A stretch of 64,000 bases of DNA from an uncultured Pseudomonadota bacterium (GCA_903868595.1 CAIPVV010000021.1:124001-188000); one strand, 5' to 3'. Numbered from the stretch's first letter, positions 52,160-60,968 are shown. The notes: generated by a model not told the origin, from the sequence alone. A program made the numbers and translations.

Positions 52160-52498
52160 CTAGACGGCGAACATGCCGCGGATCCAGGTCACGATCTGCG
52201 GGGCACCGAAGGACAACGCGATCCCGGCGATCGCCGCGACGCACCAGGTCCACGAGATGCGATTGACCATCGCGCCCACGCCCAGCGCGATGATCAGGAT
52301 CACGGCGACGGGCGTAAGCAGTGTCAGAAGATTCGTTTGTAGCGCCGTGGCGCCAGTCTGAAACGGCGAGGCCTGTGCCAGGGCGATCCCGGGGAGGGCA
52401 AGGCTCCAGAAGGCCGCTGCCAGAGATGCCGCCAGGCTACGACTGGCGCAGGGTGTACCGAGGGTGCCGTCTTGCGAGGGCGCGGAGGTGAAGTTCAC
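52160..52498 (-). CDS. virB2: Major pilin VirB2
   Basis: 112 residues. A long leader with a signal-like helix (LAASLAAAFWSLALPGIALA, cleavage after ALA) is followed by a mature pilin of about 70 residues containing two hydrophobic helices (LTLLTPVAVILIIALGVG and TWCVAAIAGIALSFGAP), as in TrbC/VirB2. It is the T-pilus subunit. It overlaps the virB1 stop. Confidence 0.9.
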   Translation of the reverse strand: MNFTSAPSQDGTLGTPCASRSLAASLAAAFWSLALPGIALAQASPFQTGATALQTNLLTLLTPVAVILIIALGVGAMVNRISWTWCVAAIAGIALSFGAPQIVTWIRGMFAV

Positions 52499-53004
52499 GG
52501 ACGAGTACTCCGGGGTGAGGTGAAAGAGTTGAGGCGCAGCGCAGCCCAGCGCACGTGGTTGACGTAGCCGTTGGCAATGCCGGTTGTCGTATTGCCGCTG
52601 TTGAAGCAGGACAGCAGCGCGGGCAGCCCCGAGGTCCCCTTGCCGAAGGCCCGCTGGCAGTCCAGCAGTACCTGCTGCGCCAGTCGCAGGTTCGTGCAGG
52701 GGTCCAGAAGTGCCTGCAGCGGCAGGTTCCAGGTACCGAGGTTGTCGACATTGATCTGGGCAAGGCCGACGCTGGTCGTGAAGCCCGCCGCGCGCAGCGT
52801 GGCGACCAGACCCTGCGCCTGTGCCGCCGACTGCGGAGGATCAAATCGGGGCAGCTCCACGCCGAGGCTTGTCCAGCGGGTCGGACGGTTCAGGCTCACC
52901 GCGTAGGGATTGCCGGCCGACTCCACGGCGATAAGCGCGCGCATCGTGGTCGGATGCACCAGCGGCGCGCAGGTCGCGATCAGCACTGCCAGTGTCGTCC
53001 CCAT
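52495..53004 (-). CDS. virB1: VirB1-type lytic transglycosylase
   Basis: 169 residues. SLT-domain features: VESAGNPYAVS with the catalytic Glu28, SVGLAQINVDNLG, CTNLRLAQQVL and LSCFNSGNTTTGIANGYV. It opens the murein layer locally for assembly of the secretion apparatus. A short N-terminal hydrophobic stretch (LAVLIATCAPL) likely exports it. First gene of the cluster. Confidence 0.92.
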   Translation of the reverse strand: MGTTLAVLIATCAPLVHPTTMRALIAVESAGNPYAVSLNRPTRWTSLGVELPRFDPPQSAAQAQGLVATLRAAGFTTSVGLAQINVDNLGTWNLPLQALLDPCTNLRLAQQVLLDCQRAFGKGTSGLPALLSCFNSGNTTTGIANGYVNHVRWAALRLNSFTSPRSTRP

Positions 53005-53214
53005 CCGCCCTACTCCCGTTCTGCCGGCCGCAATGCCGCGGCGATGGGAGGCAGTGTTAGGGCGCGGGTGGGGTCAAGGGGAGCGGTGAAATTCGCGCGT
53101 CTGGGGAAAAAGACGAAGTGGGAGGAATCACAACTCCACTATTTGTACGATGCACCTTCAAATACCCACCGTAGCGTGCGCCCGGCCCGGCGGGCACGCG
53201 ACGCCGGCTCGCCG
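53005..53214. other. Region upstream of virB1, AT-richer than its surroundings
   Basis: The T4SS promoter must lie here. The stretch 53100-53165 is visibly AT-richer than the flanks and contains the imperfect inverted repeat AGTGGGAG / CTCCACT (about 53117-53139). No confident -35/-10 pair and no gene seen. Confidence 0.4.
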
Positions 53215-53670
53215 CTAGAGCTGCTTCGTCATGAAGACGCTATGCGGATCTTCCCGATAGCCCTCGAAGGGGGCGCAGTACGCAAAGCCAAAGCGTTCAT
53301 ACAGCAAGCGGGCCGGTTCGAATTGCGGTTGCGCGCCCGTTTCCAGGCTCAGGCGCACATAGCCCCGGCACAGGGCTTCCCGCAGCAGGAGTTCCAGGAT
53401 CGCCCGGGCCACGCCCTTTCGGCGGTGCGCCAGTGCCGTGCGCATGGACTTGATCTCGCCGTGCTGGGGATCGATTTGCTTCAGCGCGCCGCAGCCCAGC
53501 AGTTCGCCCTGCTCCCAGGCCGCCCAGAACGTCACGTCAGGCTTGCGCAGGCCTTCCAGGTCCAGGGCATGGACGCTCTCCGGCGGGGAGATGCGATACA
53601 TGTCCCGAAGGTGCTCTGCCAGGAGGTCGTGGACCTGCGGGCTGGTGAGATCGTCGGATCGGATATCCAT
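53215..53670 (-). CDS. GNAT N-acetyltransferase (YsnE/PaiA-like)
   Basis: 151 residues from ATG 53670. MRTALAHRRKGVARAILELLL is the acetyl-CoA loop (R-x-x-G-x-A), with SLETGAQPQFEPARLLYERFGF and EDPHSVFMTK at the C terminus. The pattern fits YsnE-type GNATs that acetylate small amines. Single gene. Confidence 0.85.
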   Translation of the reverse strand: MDIRSDDLTSPQVHDLLAEHLRDMYRISPPESVHALDLEGLRKPDVTFWAAWEQGELLGCGALKQIDPQHGEIKSMRTALAHRRKGVARAILELLLREALCRGYVRLSLETGAQPQFEPARLLYERFGFAYCAPFEGYREDPHSVFMTKQL

Positions 53671-53823
53671 CGCGTGGGACTTGCGGCTTGGGATACCCGT
53701 CAGCCTACCTGCAATCGATGCGTCGTTGCAGTCGTGCGCGCTACGCCAAGGTGGACTGGCTGCGCGCGGCGAGCGTGCCGGCACACGGAGTGCCGGCACT
53801 GGGGGAAGCGCGCTGCGGCTCGG

Positions 53824-54948
53824 CTAGGTCCCCGGAATGTCCCGTTTCTGCGTGGCCTTGCGATGCGCAATCTCCTGCACGTAGATCGGCGTTCGGTAGT
53901 AATTGCCGCGCATCATCTCCTCCGGCAACGGCTTGAATGGCACCATGGAGTCCAGCAGCGCGCTGCAACGCGCCTCCACGCCCTGGCGATATTCCGGCTG
54001 CGCCACGATGAACAGGTCGTTGTGGAGGATGCCGTCCAGCACAAAGCGGCCTACGACGAGCGGGTCCTGCGGCCGGACCGCTGCGGGAGGCAGACTCGGG
54101 TTCGGGGCCGGACGCGGCGCGCGCGGCTGTCCGGCGGCGCCGGCCGGACGCGGCTGCGCACCGGGAGCCACCGCGGGCGGTCCCTCGTTCTTCAGCGCCG
54201 CAGGCCGGTAGTCCTCGCTGCGGCCGATATTGGTGGCGGTCAGCCCCGGCACGAAGGCCGTGGTTCCGATGTTGGTCTCGTGCAGCTCATGCCGCAGTTC
54301 CTCCATGAGGCCCACGGCCGCTATCTTCGATACGGTGTAGATACCCGCGCCGCTGCCCGGGAGGATGCCGCTGGTCGAGGTGGTCGTGACGATCTGCGAG
54401 CCCTGCTTGCTGGCCAGCATGCGGGGGATGTAGGTGTGGATGCCGTGGATCGGGCCCCAGAAGTTCACGCCCAGGCCCCACTCCCAGTCCTTGTAGGTTC
54501 CGGTGCTCGCGGGGGCCTGCAGGCCGACGCCGGCGTTGTTAACCAGGATATGCAGCGGCCCGAACCGCTTCTCGATTTCGTCGGCCGTATGCTCCCAGGC
54601 ATCGCGATCCATCACATCATGCCTGATGGCCTGCACACGCGGATCGTTCGCCGGAAAGAGCATGAGCGCCTCGGCGACCTGCTTCTCGTCGATGTACCCG
54701 ATCACCACTTTTGCACCCGCCTCGTGCAGCACGCGCGCGATGCCCAGGCCGATGCCGCTGGAGGCACCGGTGATGTAGGCGACCTTGCCCTTTACATCGG
54801 TGATGGTGGGCGCCTGCGCCGGCCCGTAGCCGGGGGATTCGGCGGCGGCGGCGCGACGCGCGCCGAAGCCACCCAGTACGCCCGCGGCGCCGGCCGCAAT
54901 CGCCATGCCCCCGAGAATTTGCCGCCGATTAAGTGATTGATCGACCAT
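53824..54948 (-). CDS. Tat-exported SDR paralogue 2
   Basis: 374 residues. A Tat-like leader (LNRRQILGGMAIAAGAAG, residues 6-23) precedes an SDR Rossmann core: ITGASSGIGLGIA, NNAGVGL, Ser in TTTSTSGIL and YTVSK. A long Pro/Ala-rich insert (about residues 265-295) separates the core from a C-terminal tail with DPLVVGRFVLDGI and YYRTPIYVQEIAHRKATQKRDIPG. It is clearly paralogous to the genes at 1-696 and 59478-60599. Presumably a periplasmic alcohol or ketone oxidoreductase; substrate and source of NAD(P) are unknown. Confidence 0.87.
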   Translation of the reverse strand: MVDQSLNRRQILGGMAIAAGAAGVLGGFGARRAAAAESPGYGPAQAPTITDVKGKVAYITGASSGIGLGIARVLHEAGAKVVIGYIDEKQVAEALMLFPANDPRVQAIRHDVMDRDAWEHTADEIEKRFGPLHILVNNAGVGLQAPASTGTYKDWEWGLGVNFWGPIHGIHTYIPRMLASKQGSQIVTTTSTSGILPGSGAGIYTVSKIAAVGLMEELRHELHETNIGTTAFVPGLTATNIGRSEDYRPAALKNEGPPAVAPGAQPRPAGAAGQPRAPRPAPNPSLPPAAVRPQDPLVVGRFVLDGILHNDLFIVAQPEYRQGVEARCSALLDSMVPFKPLPEEMMRGNYYRTPIYVQEIAHRKATQKRDIPGT

Positions 54949-55063
54949 CTTCTTATCCCCCCGTTATGGCTTGCTTTCACAATTTTCCCGGCACAGGACA
55001 CCCTACTCGGCAACCGTGCAGCTTGGAAACGCGCTGCGGCTTGCGGGCCGGCCGCGCTGCGCA

Positions 55064-55546
55064 CTAGAGCAGCAGTTCCCAGTACCCGACATCCACCCAC
55101 TTGCCCAGCTTCCAGCCGACTTCCCGGAAATGCCCCGTCTTGGTGAAGCCGAGCCTCTCGTGCAGTGCCACGCTTGCCGCGTTAGGCAGCGCCACGCCCC
55201 CGATGACACAGTGCACGCCAAGGCTGCGCAGGTTCTGGATCAGGGCGGTGTAGAGCTGGGTGCCCAGGCCGCGACCGGTGGCGCCGGGCGGGAGGTAGAC
55301 CGTGCTCTCCACGGTGTAGCGGTAGGCGGACCGCGTCTTCCAGGACGTTGCATAGGCGTAGCCTTTGAGAGATCCGTCCTGCTCCCAGACCAGCCACGGC
55401 AGGCGGGCGGTGACCTCACCGATGCGTCGCGCCATTTCGTGCTCCGGGACGGGTGTCTCCTCGAAGGTGACCACCGTCTCCCGCACATAGTGGTTGTAGA
55501 TCTCGCAGATCCGCGCGGCATCGGCTGGCGTGCAGGAACGAATCAT
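55064..55546 (-). CDS. GNAT N-acetyltransferase, phosphinothricin-acetyltransferase-like
   Basis: 160 residues from ATG 55546, where the family start MIRSCTPADAARICEIYNHYV begins; ATG 55570 is possible. Features: VRETVVTFEETPV, the acetyl-CoA loop PPGATGRGLGTQLY, NAASVALHERLGF and a terminal GKWVDVGYWELLL. Closest in layout to PAT/Bar-type enzymes that acetylate phosphinothricin or methionine derivatives. Similar to 29883-30404. Confidence 0.88.
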   Translation of the reverse strand: MIRSCTPADAARICEIYNHYVRETVVTFEETPVPEHEMARRIGEVTARLPWLVWEQDGSLKGYAYATSWKTRSAYRYTVESTVYLPPGATGRGLGTQLYTALIQNLRSLGVHCVIGGVALPNAASVALHERLGFTKTGHFREVGWKLGKWVDVGYWELLL

Positions 55547-55654
55547 GCCGGTCGCTGCAGGGCGGGCCATGGAGTCCCGGAGAGCATGGCACGGGTACCC
55601 GCACGGCAAGGCTCCGGGCGTGTGAGGTGCAGCGGACTGTTCATAACGGCTGTG

Positions 55655-56026
55655 CTAGTGCCCACTCACGCGCTGCCGGGCTGAGGCTGCGTGATCGGGA
55701 GGCGGATCAACCGGCCTGGTGCGTTCTGGCTCTGGGTCCCCGCGAATGAACCGCGTTACCTCGACCGACGCCCCGAGCCGGTCGCAGGACTGCTTGAGCC
55801 ACTCGACCACGGCCCTGGCGGGATCCCGCACAGGGGGCCGTCGCGCGAGGTCTTCCACCACGGCAGGACTGCAGGCCGCGATGTGCATGGCGAGTGCCTG
55901 GGACAGCGGCAGGAACGGCTGGGAATTGCCGCGGTTGCGCGCTGGCAGTGCGAACTCCACCAGGACGCGGATTCGCCCCTGGTGGACAGACGACGGCCTA
56001 TGGCGATGGGAGAAGACGTCTGGCAT
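55655..56026 (-). CDS. Hypothetical protein
   Basis: 123 codons from ATG 56026. The middle (SQALAMHIAACSPAVVEDLA, then PARAVVEWLKQSCDRLGASV) looks helical and protein-like, but no domain, signal or family is recognised. The gene is weakly supported; the remaining parts of the 55547-56135 gap show nothing. Confidence 0.3.
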   Translation of the reverse strand: MPDVFSHRHRPSSVHQGRIRVLVEFALPARNRGNSQPFLPLSQALAMHIAACSPAVVEDLARRPPVRDPARAVVEWLKQSCDRLGASVEVTRFIRGDPEPERTRPVDPPPDHAASARQRVSGH

Positions 56027-56135
56027 ACGCCCTGGATCACAATCGGAGCGGCGCAGCGCCGCCCCGTCATCTTAATGCTAATCCACGTATCCCGGTTTGG
56101 GCCGCCGAGGTAACGCGCCGCGACTGGTGAGGGAC

Positions 56136-56402
56136 TTACTGACCTGGCCCGGGTTGGGACTCCTGCGTGTCTTGGAAGTCCTCGCCGATCGGGGCGGCCG
56201 CCAGCAGGCCCTGCGCCTCGTGCAGGAACGCCTCCGGGACCCTGACCGTCGTTGCGTTGTATCCCTGGATACGCGGGCCAGGGCAGAGCGATCCGAATCC
56301 ACCGCCTCGGACGAAGCAGGGGATGCCCTGGGCTTGCAGGAACGAGACCGTCGTCAGGAGGGCGACGTCGGAGTCCGGCGACGTGAGCACGACCAGTGCC
56401 AT
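56136..56402 (-). CDS. DUF2007-family protein
   Basis: 88 residues from ATG 56402. The short alpha/beta DUF2007 fold is suggested by LLTTVSFLQAQGIPCFVRGG and VRVPEAFLHEAQGLLAA. Such small proteins are predicted signal-transducing or PII-like partners. Unlinked to obvious neighbours. Confidence 0.7.
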   Translation of the reverse strand: MALVVLTSPDSDVALLTTVSFLQAQGIPCFVRGGGFGSLCPGPRIQGYNATTVRVPEAFLHEAQGLLAAAPIGEDFQDTQESQPGPGQ

Positions 56403-56632
56403 ACCAACCGCGCTACCGGGCGCTGCGCAGGCCGCGCACCGCCCGTCACTGGTGATCCTTCCAACGGGCCGGGCGGGCTTGCCGTAACGCGAGCGCCGGC
56501 CTGCGGCAGCCGCATTCCATACTACGCACACCTTGCGCCGCATGCCGCCCGGGCTTCGCTGAACCGGTTACGCCCCAGGGCGGGTCGGCCTTGAGCGCCA
56601 GCCCGCTCCTGGGGTTACGCGTTGCAAGTCGC
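56403..56632. other. Intergenic region
   Basis: No gene or clear regulatory element seen between the DUF2007 gene and the end of the PQQ dehydrogenase gene. Confidence 0.35.
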
Positions 56633-58831
56633 CTAGTTCTCCGCGTGCCCGGTCTCCCGGCGCGGTGCAGGCGGGACGACAGGGCCGGCACCTGGGCCTG
56701 CCGCCTTCACCGCATTGGCGCGCGCGATCAAGTACTCGCGCACCGCAACCGTATCAGCGGCCTTCAAGTCCTTCGCGAAGGAACCCATGCCCTTGTCGGC
56801 CCGCGCCCCTCGCAGCACGACGTTGTCGAAGCCGTCCTGGACATAGAGCAGCGGCGTGACCGTCAGATTCGGGAAACTCGTGCGCGCCTGCACGCCGTTC
56901 ACGCCATGGCACACCGAGCAGTACTGCGTGTAGAGCTCTCCGCCATGCGCGATCACCTCGGCGGAAGCCGTGGACGGCGGCGGATTGAGCGGTGGCGGCG
57001 TGTAGGGCGCCGGCTCCGGCAACACGGCCTTGCCACCAAGGGCAAACACCAGCATGCGGGCATGCGTCGGGGCGAAGTAGCCGCCCTGCGCGGCGCCGCC
57101 CACGCTGGCCGCGATGTACTGCACGCCGCCCAGCTCGTAGGTGATCGGCGCGGCGAACACCGCCGTCTTCGCGTCAAAGCTCCACAGCTTCCCACCGGTC
57201 TTCGCGTCGTAGGCGCTCAGCACCTTGCCGCCGCCGTTGCCCATGAACACGAGGTTGCCCGCGGTCGCGAGCACGCCGCTGGTCGGACCGCCGTTGGCAA
57301 ACGGCTCGGTTTCCCACACGACCTTGCGGGACACCGGATCCCAGGCCTTCAGGCGGCCGCGGACTCCCTGCCGGTCGTAGGGCAGGAGCTTGCCCGGCTC
57401 CACCTTCGTACCCATCGCAATGCCGAGGCTGAAGCCGCCCCCGGGCGCCGGCGGGCTGTTTGCCGGCGGGCCGGCCATCGTGAAGTACGCCTCCCACGCG
57501 GGGATATAGACGAGGCCGGTCTGGGGGCTGAACGCATTGGGATGCCAGCTGTGTCCACCCTGCACGCCCGGCGCCAGGTTCCACGGCTCCTTCTCATACC
57601 GTGCCCCGGATACCTCGATCGGTCGCCCGGTCTTCAGGTCCACGCCCGTTGCCCAGTTCACTTCCGTGAACGGATCCGCGCTCAGCAGCTTACCGGTCGC
57701 CGCCTCCAGGACGTAGAAGAACCCGTTCTTCGACGGCTGCAGCAGCACATGCTTTTTCTCTCCGCCGAGGGTGAGGTCCGCCGTCATCATCGGACTGACC
57801 GCGTCGTAGTCCCAGGTATCTCCCGGCACCTCCTGGTAGTGCCAGACGTACTCGCCCGTGTCCGGCCGCACGGCGACGATGGAGGCCGTGTACAGGTTGT
57901 CGCCGGACTTGGGCTCGCGTACACGCGCGTTCCATGGCGTGGCATTGCCCGTGCCGAAGTAGAGCAGGTCCGTTACCGGATCGTAAACGGCCGCATCCCA
58001 CACCGTGCCGCCGCCACCGCCCTTCCACCACTCGCCGCTCCAGGTCTTGGCGGCGCGCTCCAGGACCGCTCCCTCCGCGCCCTTGGCCGGGTCGCCGGGC
58101 ACCGTCCAGAAGCGCCAGACTTCCTTGCCCGTGTCGGCGTCGAAGGCCGCGATCCAGCCGCGTACCCCGAACTCGCCGCCGGAGCCGCCGATGAACACCT
58201 TGCCCTTCGCAACGCGCGGCGCCATGGTGATCGCGTAGCGGTTGGCCATCTCGCCCAGGCCCAGGCTCGCCGGGACCGTGTCCGTCGACCAGGCCTGTTT
58301 GCCGGTCTTGGCGTCGATGGCGACCAGACGCGCATCGAGCGTGCCCATGATGATCTTGCCGTTCCAGGCCGCGATGCCACGGTTCACGAGGCCCACGTTG
58401 TAACGCAGGCGCTCACCTTGGATCATGGGGTTGTACTTCCACAGCTGCTTGCCGGACTTCGCATCGAAGGCGTGGACTACATTGCGCGCCGTGGAGACGT
58501 AGATGACTCCATCGACGTACAGCGGCGAGCCGTGCTGGTTCTGGTTGGTCTCGTAGTCCCCGTACCACTGAAGTCCCAGCTTGCCGACATTGCCGGTGTC
58601 GAGGTTCTTCAGCGGGCTGAAGCGCTGCTCGGAATAGGTGCCGCCATAGGTCATCCACTGGCCCGGCTCATCGGCCGCCTTGACCAGGCGCTCGGCGGTA
58701 ACGTTGGCGGCGCCACGGCCCGCAGCCTTGGCGGCCGTCGGTGCGAGCAGCGCGTTGCCGGTGAGGAGCGCGGCGCAAAGCATCAAGCCCATGCCCTGGG
58801 CGCGGTTACGGATGGTCACGGGAACCCCCAA
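56633..58831 (-). CDS. Quinohemoprotein alcohol dehydrogenase (PQQ plus C-terminal cytochrome c)
   Basis: 732 residues: signal peptide (to about residue 37), 8-bladed PQQ domain (45-605) and a C-terminal cytochrome c with CSVCH at 638-642. Active-site blocks: GGSGGEFGVRG (Glu220), FGTGNATPWN (Asn296) and GDTWDYDA, where catalytic Asp341 is followed by a second Asp at 343, the pattern of lanthanide-type PQQ dehydrogenases. The vicinal Cys pair usual before VNRG is absent (NVGLVNRG). Periplasmic oxidation of primary or secondary alcohols with electrons leaving through its heme. No adjacent PQQ biosynthesis genes. Confidence 0.87.
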   Translation of the reverse strand: MGVPVTIRNRAQGMGLMLCAALLTGNALLAPTAAKAAGRGAANVTAERLVKAADEPGQWMTYGGTYSEQRFSPLKNLDTGNVGKLGLQWYGDYETNQNQHGSPLYVDGVIYVSTARNVVHAFDAKSGKQLWKYNPMIQGERLRYNVGLVNRGIAAWNGKIIMGTLDARLVAIDAKTGKQAWSTDTVPASLGLGEMANRYAITMAPRVAKGKVFIGGSGGEFGVRGWIAAFDADTGKEVWRFWTVPGDPAKGAEGAVLERAAKTWSGEWWKGGGGGTVWDAAVYDPVTDLLYFGTGNATPWNARVREPKSGDNLYTASIVAVRPDTGEYVWHYQEVPGDTWDYDAVSPMMTADLTLGGEKKHVLLQPSKNGFFYVLEAATGKLLSADPFTEVNWATGVDLKTGRPIEVSGARYEKEPWNLAPGVQGGHSWHPNAFSPQTGLVYIPAWEAYFTMAGPPANSPPAPGGGFSLGIAMGTKVEPGKLLPYDRQGVRGRLKAWDPVSRKVVWETEPFANGGPTSGVLATAGNLVFMGNGGGKVLSAYDAKTGGKLWSFDAKTAVFAAPITYELGGVQYIAASVGGAAQGGYFAPTHARMLVFALGGKAVLPEPAPYTPPPLNPPPSTASAEVIAHGGELYTQYCSVCHGVNGVQARTSFPNLTVTPLLYVQDGFDNVVLRGARADKGMGSFAKDLKAADTVAVREYLIARANAVKAAGPGAGPVVPPAPRRETGHAEN

Positions 58832-58974
58832 CGGTCGTTATTGTTATGCCTCTGGAGACAGCGGATCTTAGCGCTAAGTTCAGCAGGCGGCACCGATTCG
58901 CCGCCCCCCCGCGCACGGCCGCGGTTGCCGCCCTGCAAGTCCCCTCGCCCCGCCCGCCGTGGCAGGCAACGGGT
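58832..58974. other. Region upstream of the quinohemoprotein gene
   Basis: 143 bases that should hold the promoter of the PQQ dehydrogenase gene. No convincing promoter pair seen. Confidence 0.3.
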
Positions 58975-59244
58975 TCAGGGAACCAGCACCTCGTTCCACT
59001 CGTGGATATCCAAGTTCTGCACCACCCGGTTGGTGACGAAGGGATCCCCGGAGATGAACTCCAGCGCGGCCTCGCGCGTCGTGAAGATCGATACCGCACC
59101 GATCGGCGGCGACCCGAAGGGACCAGCCATCAGCAGCGTCCCCTTGTCCCTGAACTCCTGCAGGCGAGCCTTGTGGCCCGCGTGGCTGACGGGGATCCGC
59201 GAGTCGCCATCGGGTGTCATCTGGTAGAACAACAGGTATTTCAT
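58975..59244 (-). CDS. YciI-family protein
   Basis: 89 residues, a single dimeric alpha/beta-barrel-like domain. The YciI pattern is visible: MKYLLFYQMTPDG, HAGHKARLQEFRDKGTLLMAGP (with the conserved His), AALEFISGDPFV and WNEVLVP. Proposed roles range from small-molecule binding to chlorohydrolase-like activity; none is established here. Confidence 0.88.
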   Translation of the reverse strand: MKYLLFYQMTPDGDSRIPVSHAGHKARLQEFRDKGTLLMAGPFGSPPIGAVSIFTTREAALEFISGDPFVTNRVVQNLDIHEWNEVLVP

Positions 59245-59477
59245 GGATTGGCCTTGCGATAGGGGAAGGTGTGCGTGAAGCCTGGGGCGGCGCGCGGACT
59301 CTAGCTGCCCGCGGGAAGCAGGCCTAAATTCTAATGCGTGGCAGGCGTACGAGCGACCACTCCCCGAGCGACTCCCCGAGCGCCACCCCTACACGTCTCA
59401 GGGTGACCCGTCGACGCCCGGGATGCCGGAGCCTTGCAACCCGCATCGTGCCGACGGGGAAGCGCCTGCACGCAACC
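59245..59477. other. Intergenic region
   Basis: Holds a short 12-13 base direct repeat (GACTCCCCGAGCG-like, near 59357-59383) and no recognisable gene. Confidence 0.35.
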
Positions 59478-60599
59478 TCAGATTCCCGGGATCTTGCGCT
59501 TCTGCGTCGCCCGGCGATGCGCAACCTCCTGCACGTAGATCGGCGTACGGTAGTAGCGGTCATGCCCTGCCGTGATGTGCTCCGGCATCGGCGTGAAGGC
59601 CACCATGGACTCTGCCATGGCATCACCACGCGCCTGCACACCCACCCGGTACTCGGGCGCGGGGAAGATCCACATGTCGTTGTTCAGGATACCGTTGACC
59701 ACCAGGCGACCGACGGTCAGCGGATCCTGCGGACGCGCCCACAGCGGCGTCACGTCCGGGGGCACGGGGCGCTGCGGCGGCCGCGGCCCGGCGGGTCGCG
59801 GTGCCGCGCCCGCCGCACCGGCCGGTGGAGGATCATTCTTCAGGGATTCCGGGCGGTAGCTCTCGCTGCGTCCCAGGTTCGACGTCGTCATGCCCGGCAC
59901 GAGGTTGGAGGTGCCGATATTGGTGGTCCGCAACTCGTGTCGCAGCTGCTCCATCAGGCCGCTCACCGCCATCTTCGTGACCGCGTAAATGCCTGCGGTG
60001 CCGAGCAACACGCCGTCGGTGGAGGACGTCGTGACGATATGGCTGCCTTCCTTGTGCGCCAGCATGCGCGGGATGAAGGTGCGCGAGCCGTAGACCGGCC
60101 CCCAGAAGTTGACGCCCATGCCCCAGTCCCAGTCCTTGAGCGTGCCGGTCGTCACCGGCGAAAAGACGCCGACGCCGGCGTTGTTGACCAGGATATGCAC
60201 CCGGCCGAACTTCTTTTCTATCTCGTCGGCCTTGCGCTCCCAGGCATCGCGGTCCATGACGTCCTGGACTATCGTTTGGACGCGCGGATCATTCGCCGGG
60301 AAATACTGCAGCGCATCGGCAAACTGCGTGTCATCCAGGTTCCCCAGGATCACCCTTGCGCCGGCTTCGTGCAGGGCGCGAGCGATACCCAGTCCGATGC
60401 CACTGGTGCCGCCGGTAACGTAGGCGACCTTGTCCTTCACGTCCGTGATCGGGGGAGCCTGGGAGGGGCCCATGTCGGGTGTGGGCGCGTCGGCGGCCTT
60501 CGCCGCAGGTACATCCAGCACGGCCAGCAAGCCTGCGGTTCCCGCCGTAACCGCCATGCCGCCGAGCCACTGCCGGCGGTTCAAGTTCTGCTCGTCCAT
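59478..60599 (-). CDS. Tat-exported SDR paralogue 3
   Basis: 373 residues from ATG 60599. Tat-like leader LNRRQWLGGMAVTAG, SDR motifs VTGGTSGIGLGIA, NNAGVGV, Ser in TTSSTDGVL and YAVTK, then a Pro-rich insert (about 265-295) and a C-terminal block DPLTVGRLVVNGI and YYRTPIYVQEVAHRRATQKR, collinear with the paralogue at 53824-54948 over its whole length. Presumably a periplasmic oxidoreductase of unknown substrate. A longer frame to 60671 lacks the leader at its start and was rejected. Confidence 0.87.
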   Translation of the reverse strand: MDEQNLNRRQWLGGMAVTAGTAGLLAVLDVPAAKAADAPTPDMGPSQAPPITDVKDKVAYVTGGTSGIGLGIARALHEAGARVILGNLDDTQFADALQYFPANDPRVQTIVQDVMDRDAWERKADEIEKKFGRVHILVNNAGVGVFSPVTTGTLKDWDWGMGVNFWGPVYGSRTFIPRMLAHKEGSHIVTTSSTDGVLLGTAGIYAVTKMAVSGLMEQLRHELRTTNIGTSNLVPGMTTSNLGRSESYRPESLKNDPPPAGAAGAAPRPAGPRPPQRPVPPDVTPLWARPQDPLTVGRLVVNGILNNDMWIFPAPEYRVGVQARGDAMAESMVAFTPMPEHITAGHDRYYRTPIYVQEVAHRRATQKRKIPGI

Positions 60600-60968
60600 C
60601 GTGGTCTCCCCGGGAGTCTGCTTATAGGATGTGTCTCCAAAGCATAGGTCAAGCGCGCTGGGGGGAGCCATCCCGTCGCGAGGCGGTTACCCGCGCCTAT
60701 GCAAGCGCGTGCGTCGCCTCGACGTCCGCACAACTCCTTGAAGTTGCCACGCGTTGCGGCGCTACCCTGTCCGGGTCGGGCTGACCCTGCAGCCCCGGGG
60801 AGGTTCCCCGGGTCGCCCGCAACGGAGGACTGCGGGAGCGAGGCGATGGGCAGGCCGCGTCAGCCGTTTGACGGCCGGCGCGCTCGAACTGCGGGAAATC
60901 CCGGCCGACGGCAAGGCGGCAACGGCCATGCTCCCGACGCGTGGCCACCCTGCCCTGACGGGCGCCGA
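60600..60968. other. Intergenic region without recognised gene
   Basis: 369 bases between two minus-strand genes. Open frames on both strands have no recognised motifs. The promoter of SDR paralogue 3 probably lies near 60610-60660, but no clear elements are visible. Confidence 0.35.

Noticed and set aside
56591-59227. 878-codon plus-strand frame opposite the quinohemoprotein gene
   Set aside because: Arg/His-rich composition typical of antisense frames in GC-rich DNA. The minus-strand protein has clear PQQ and heme motifs.
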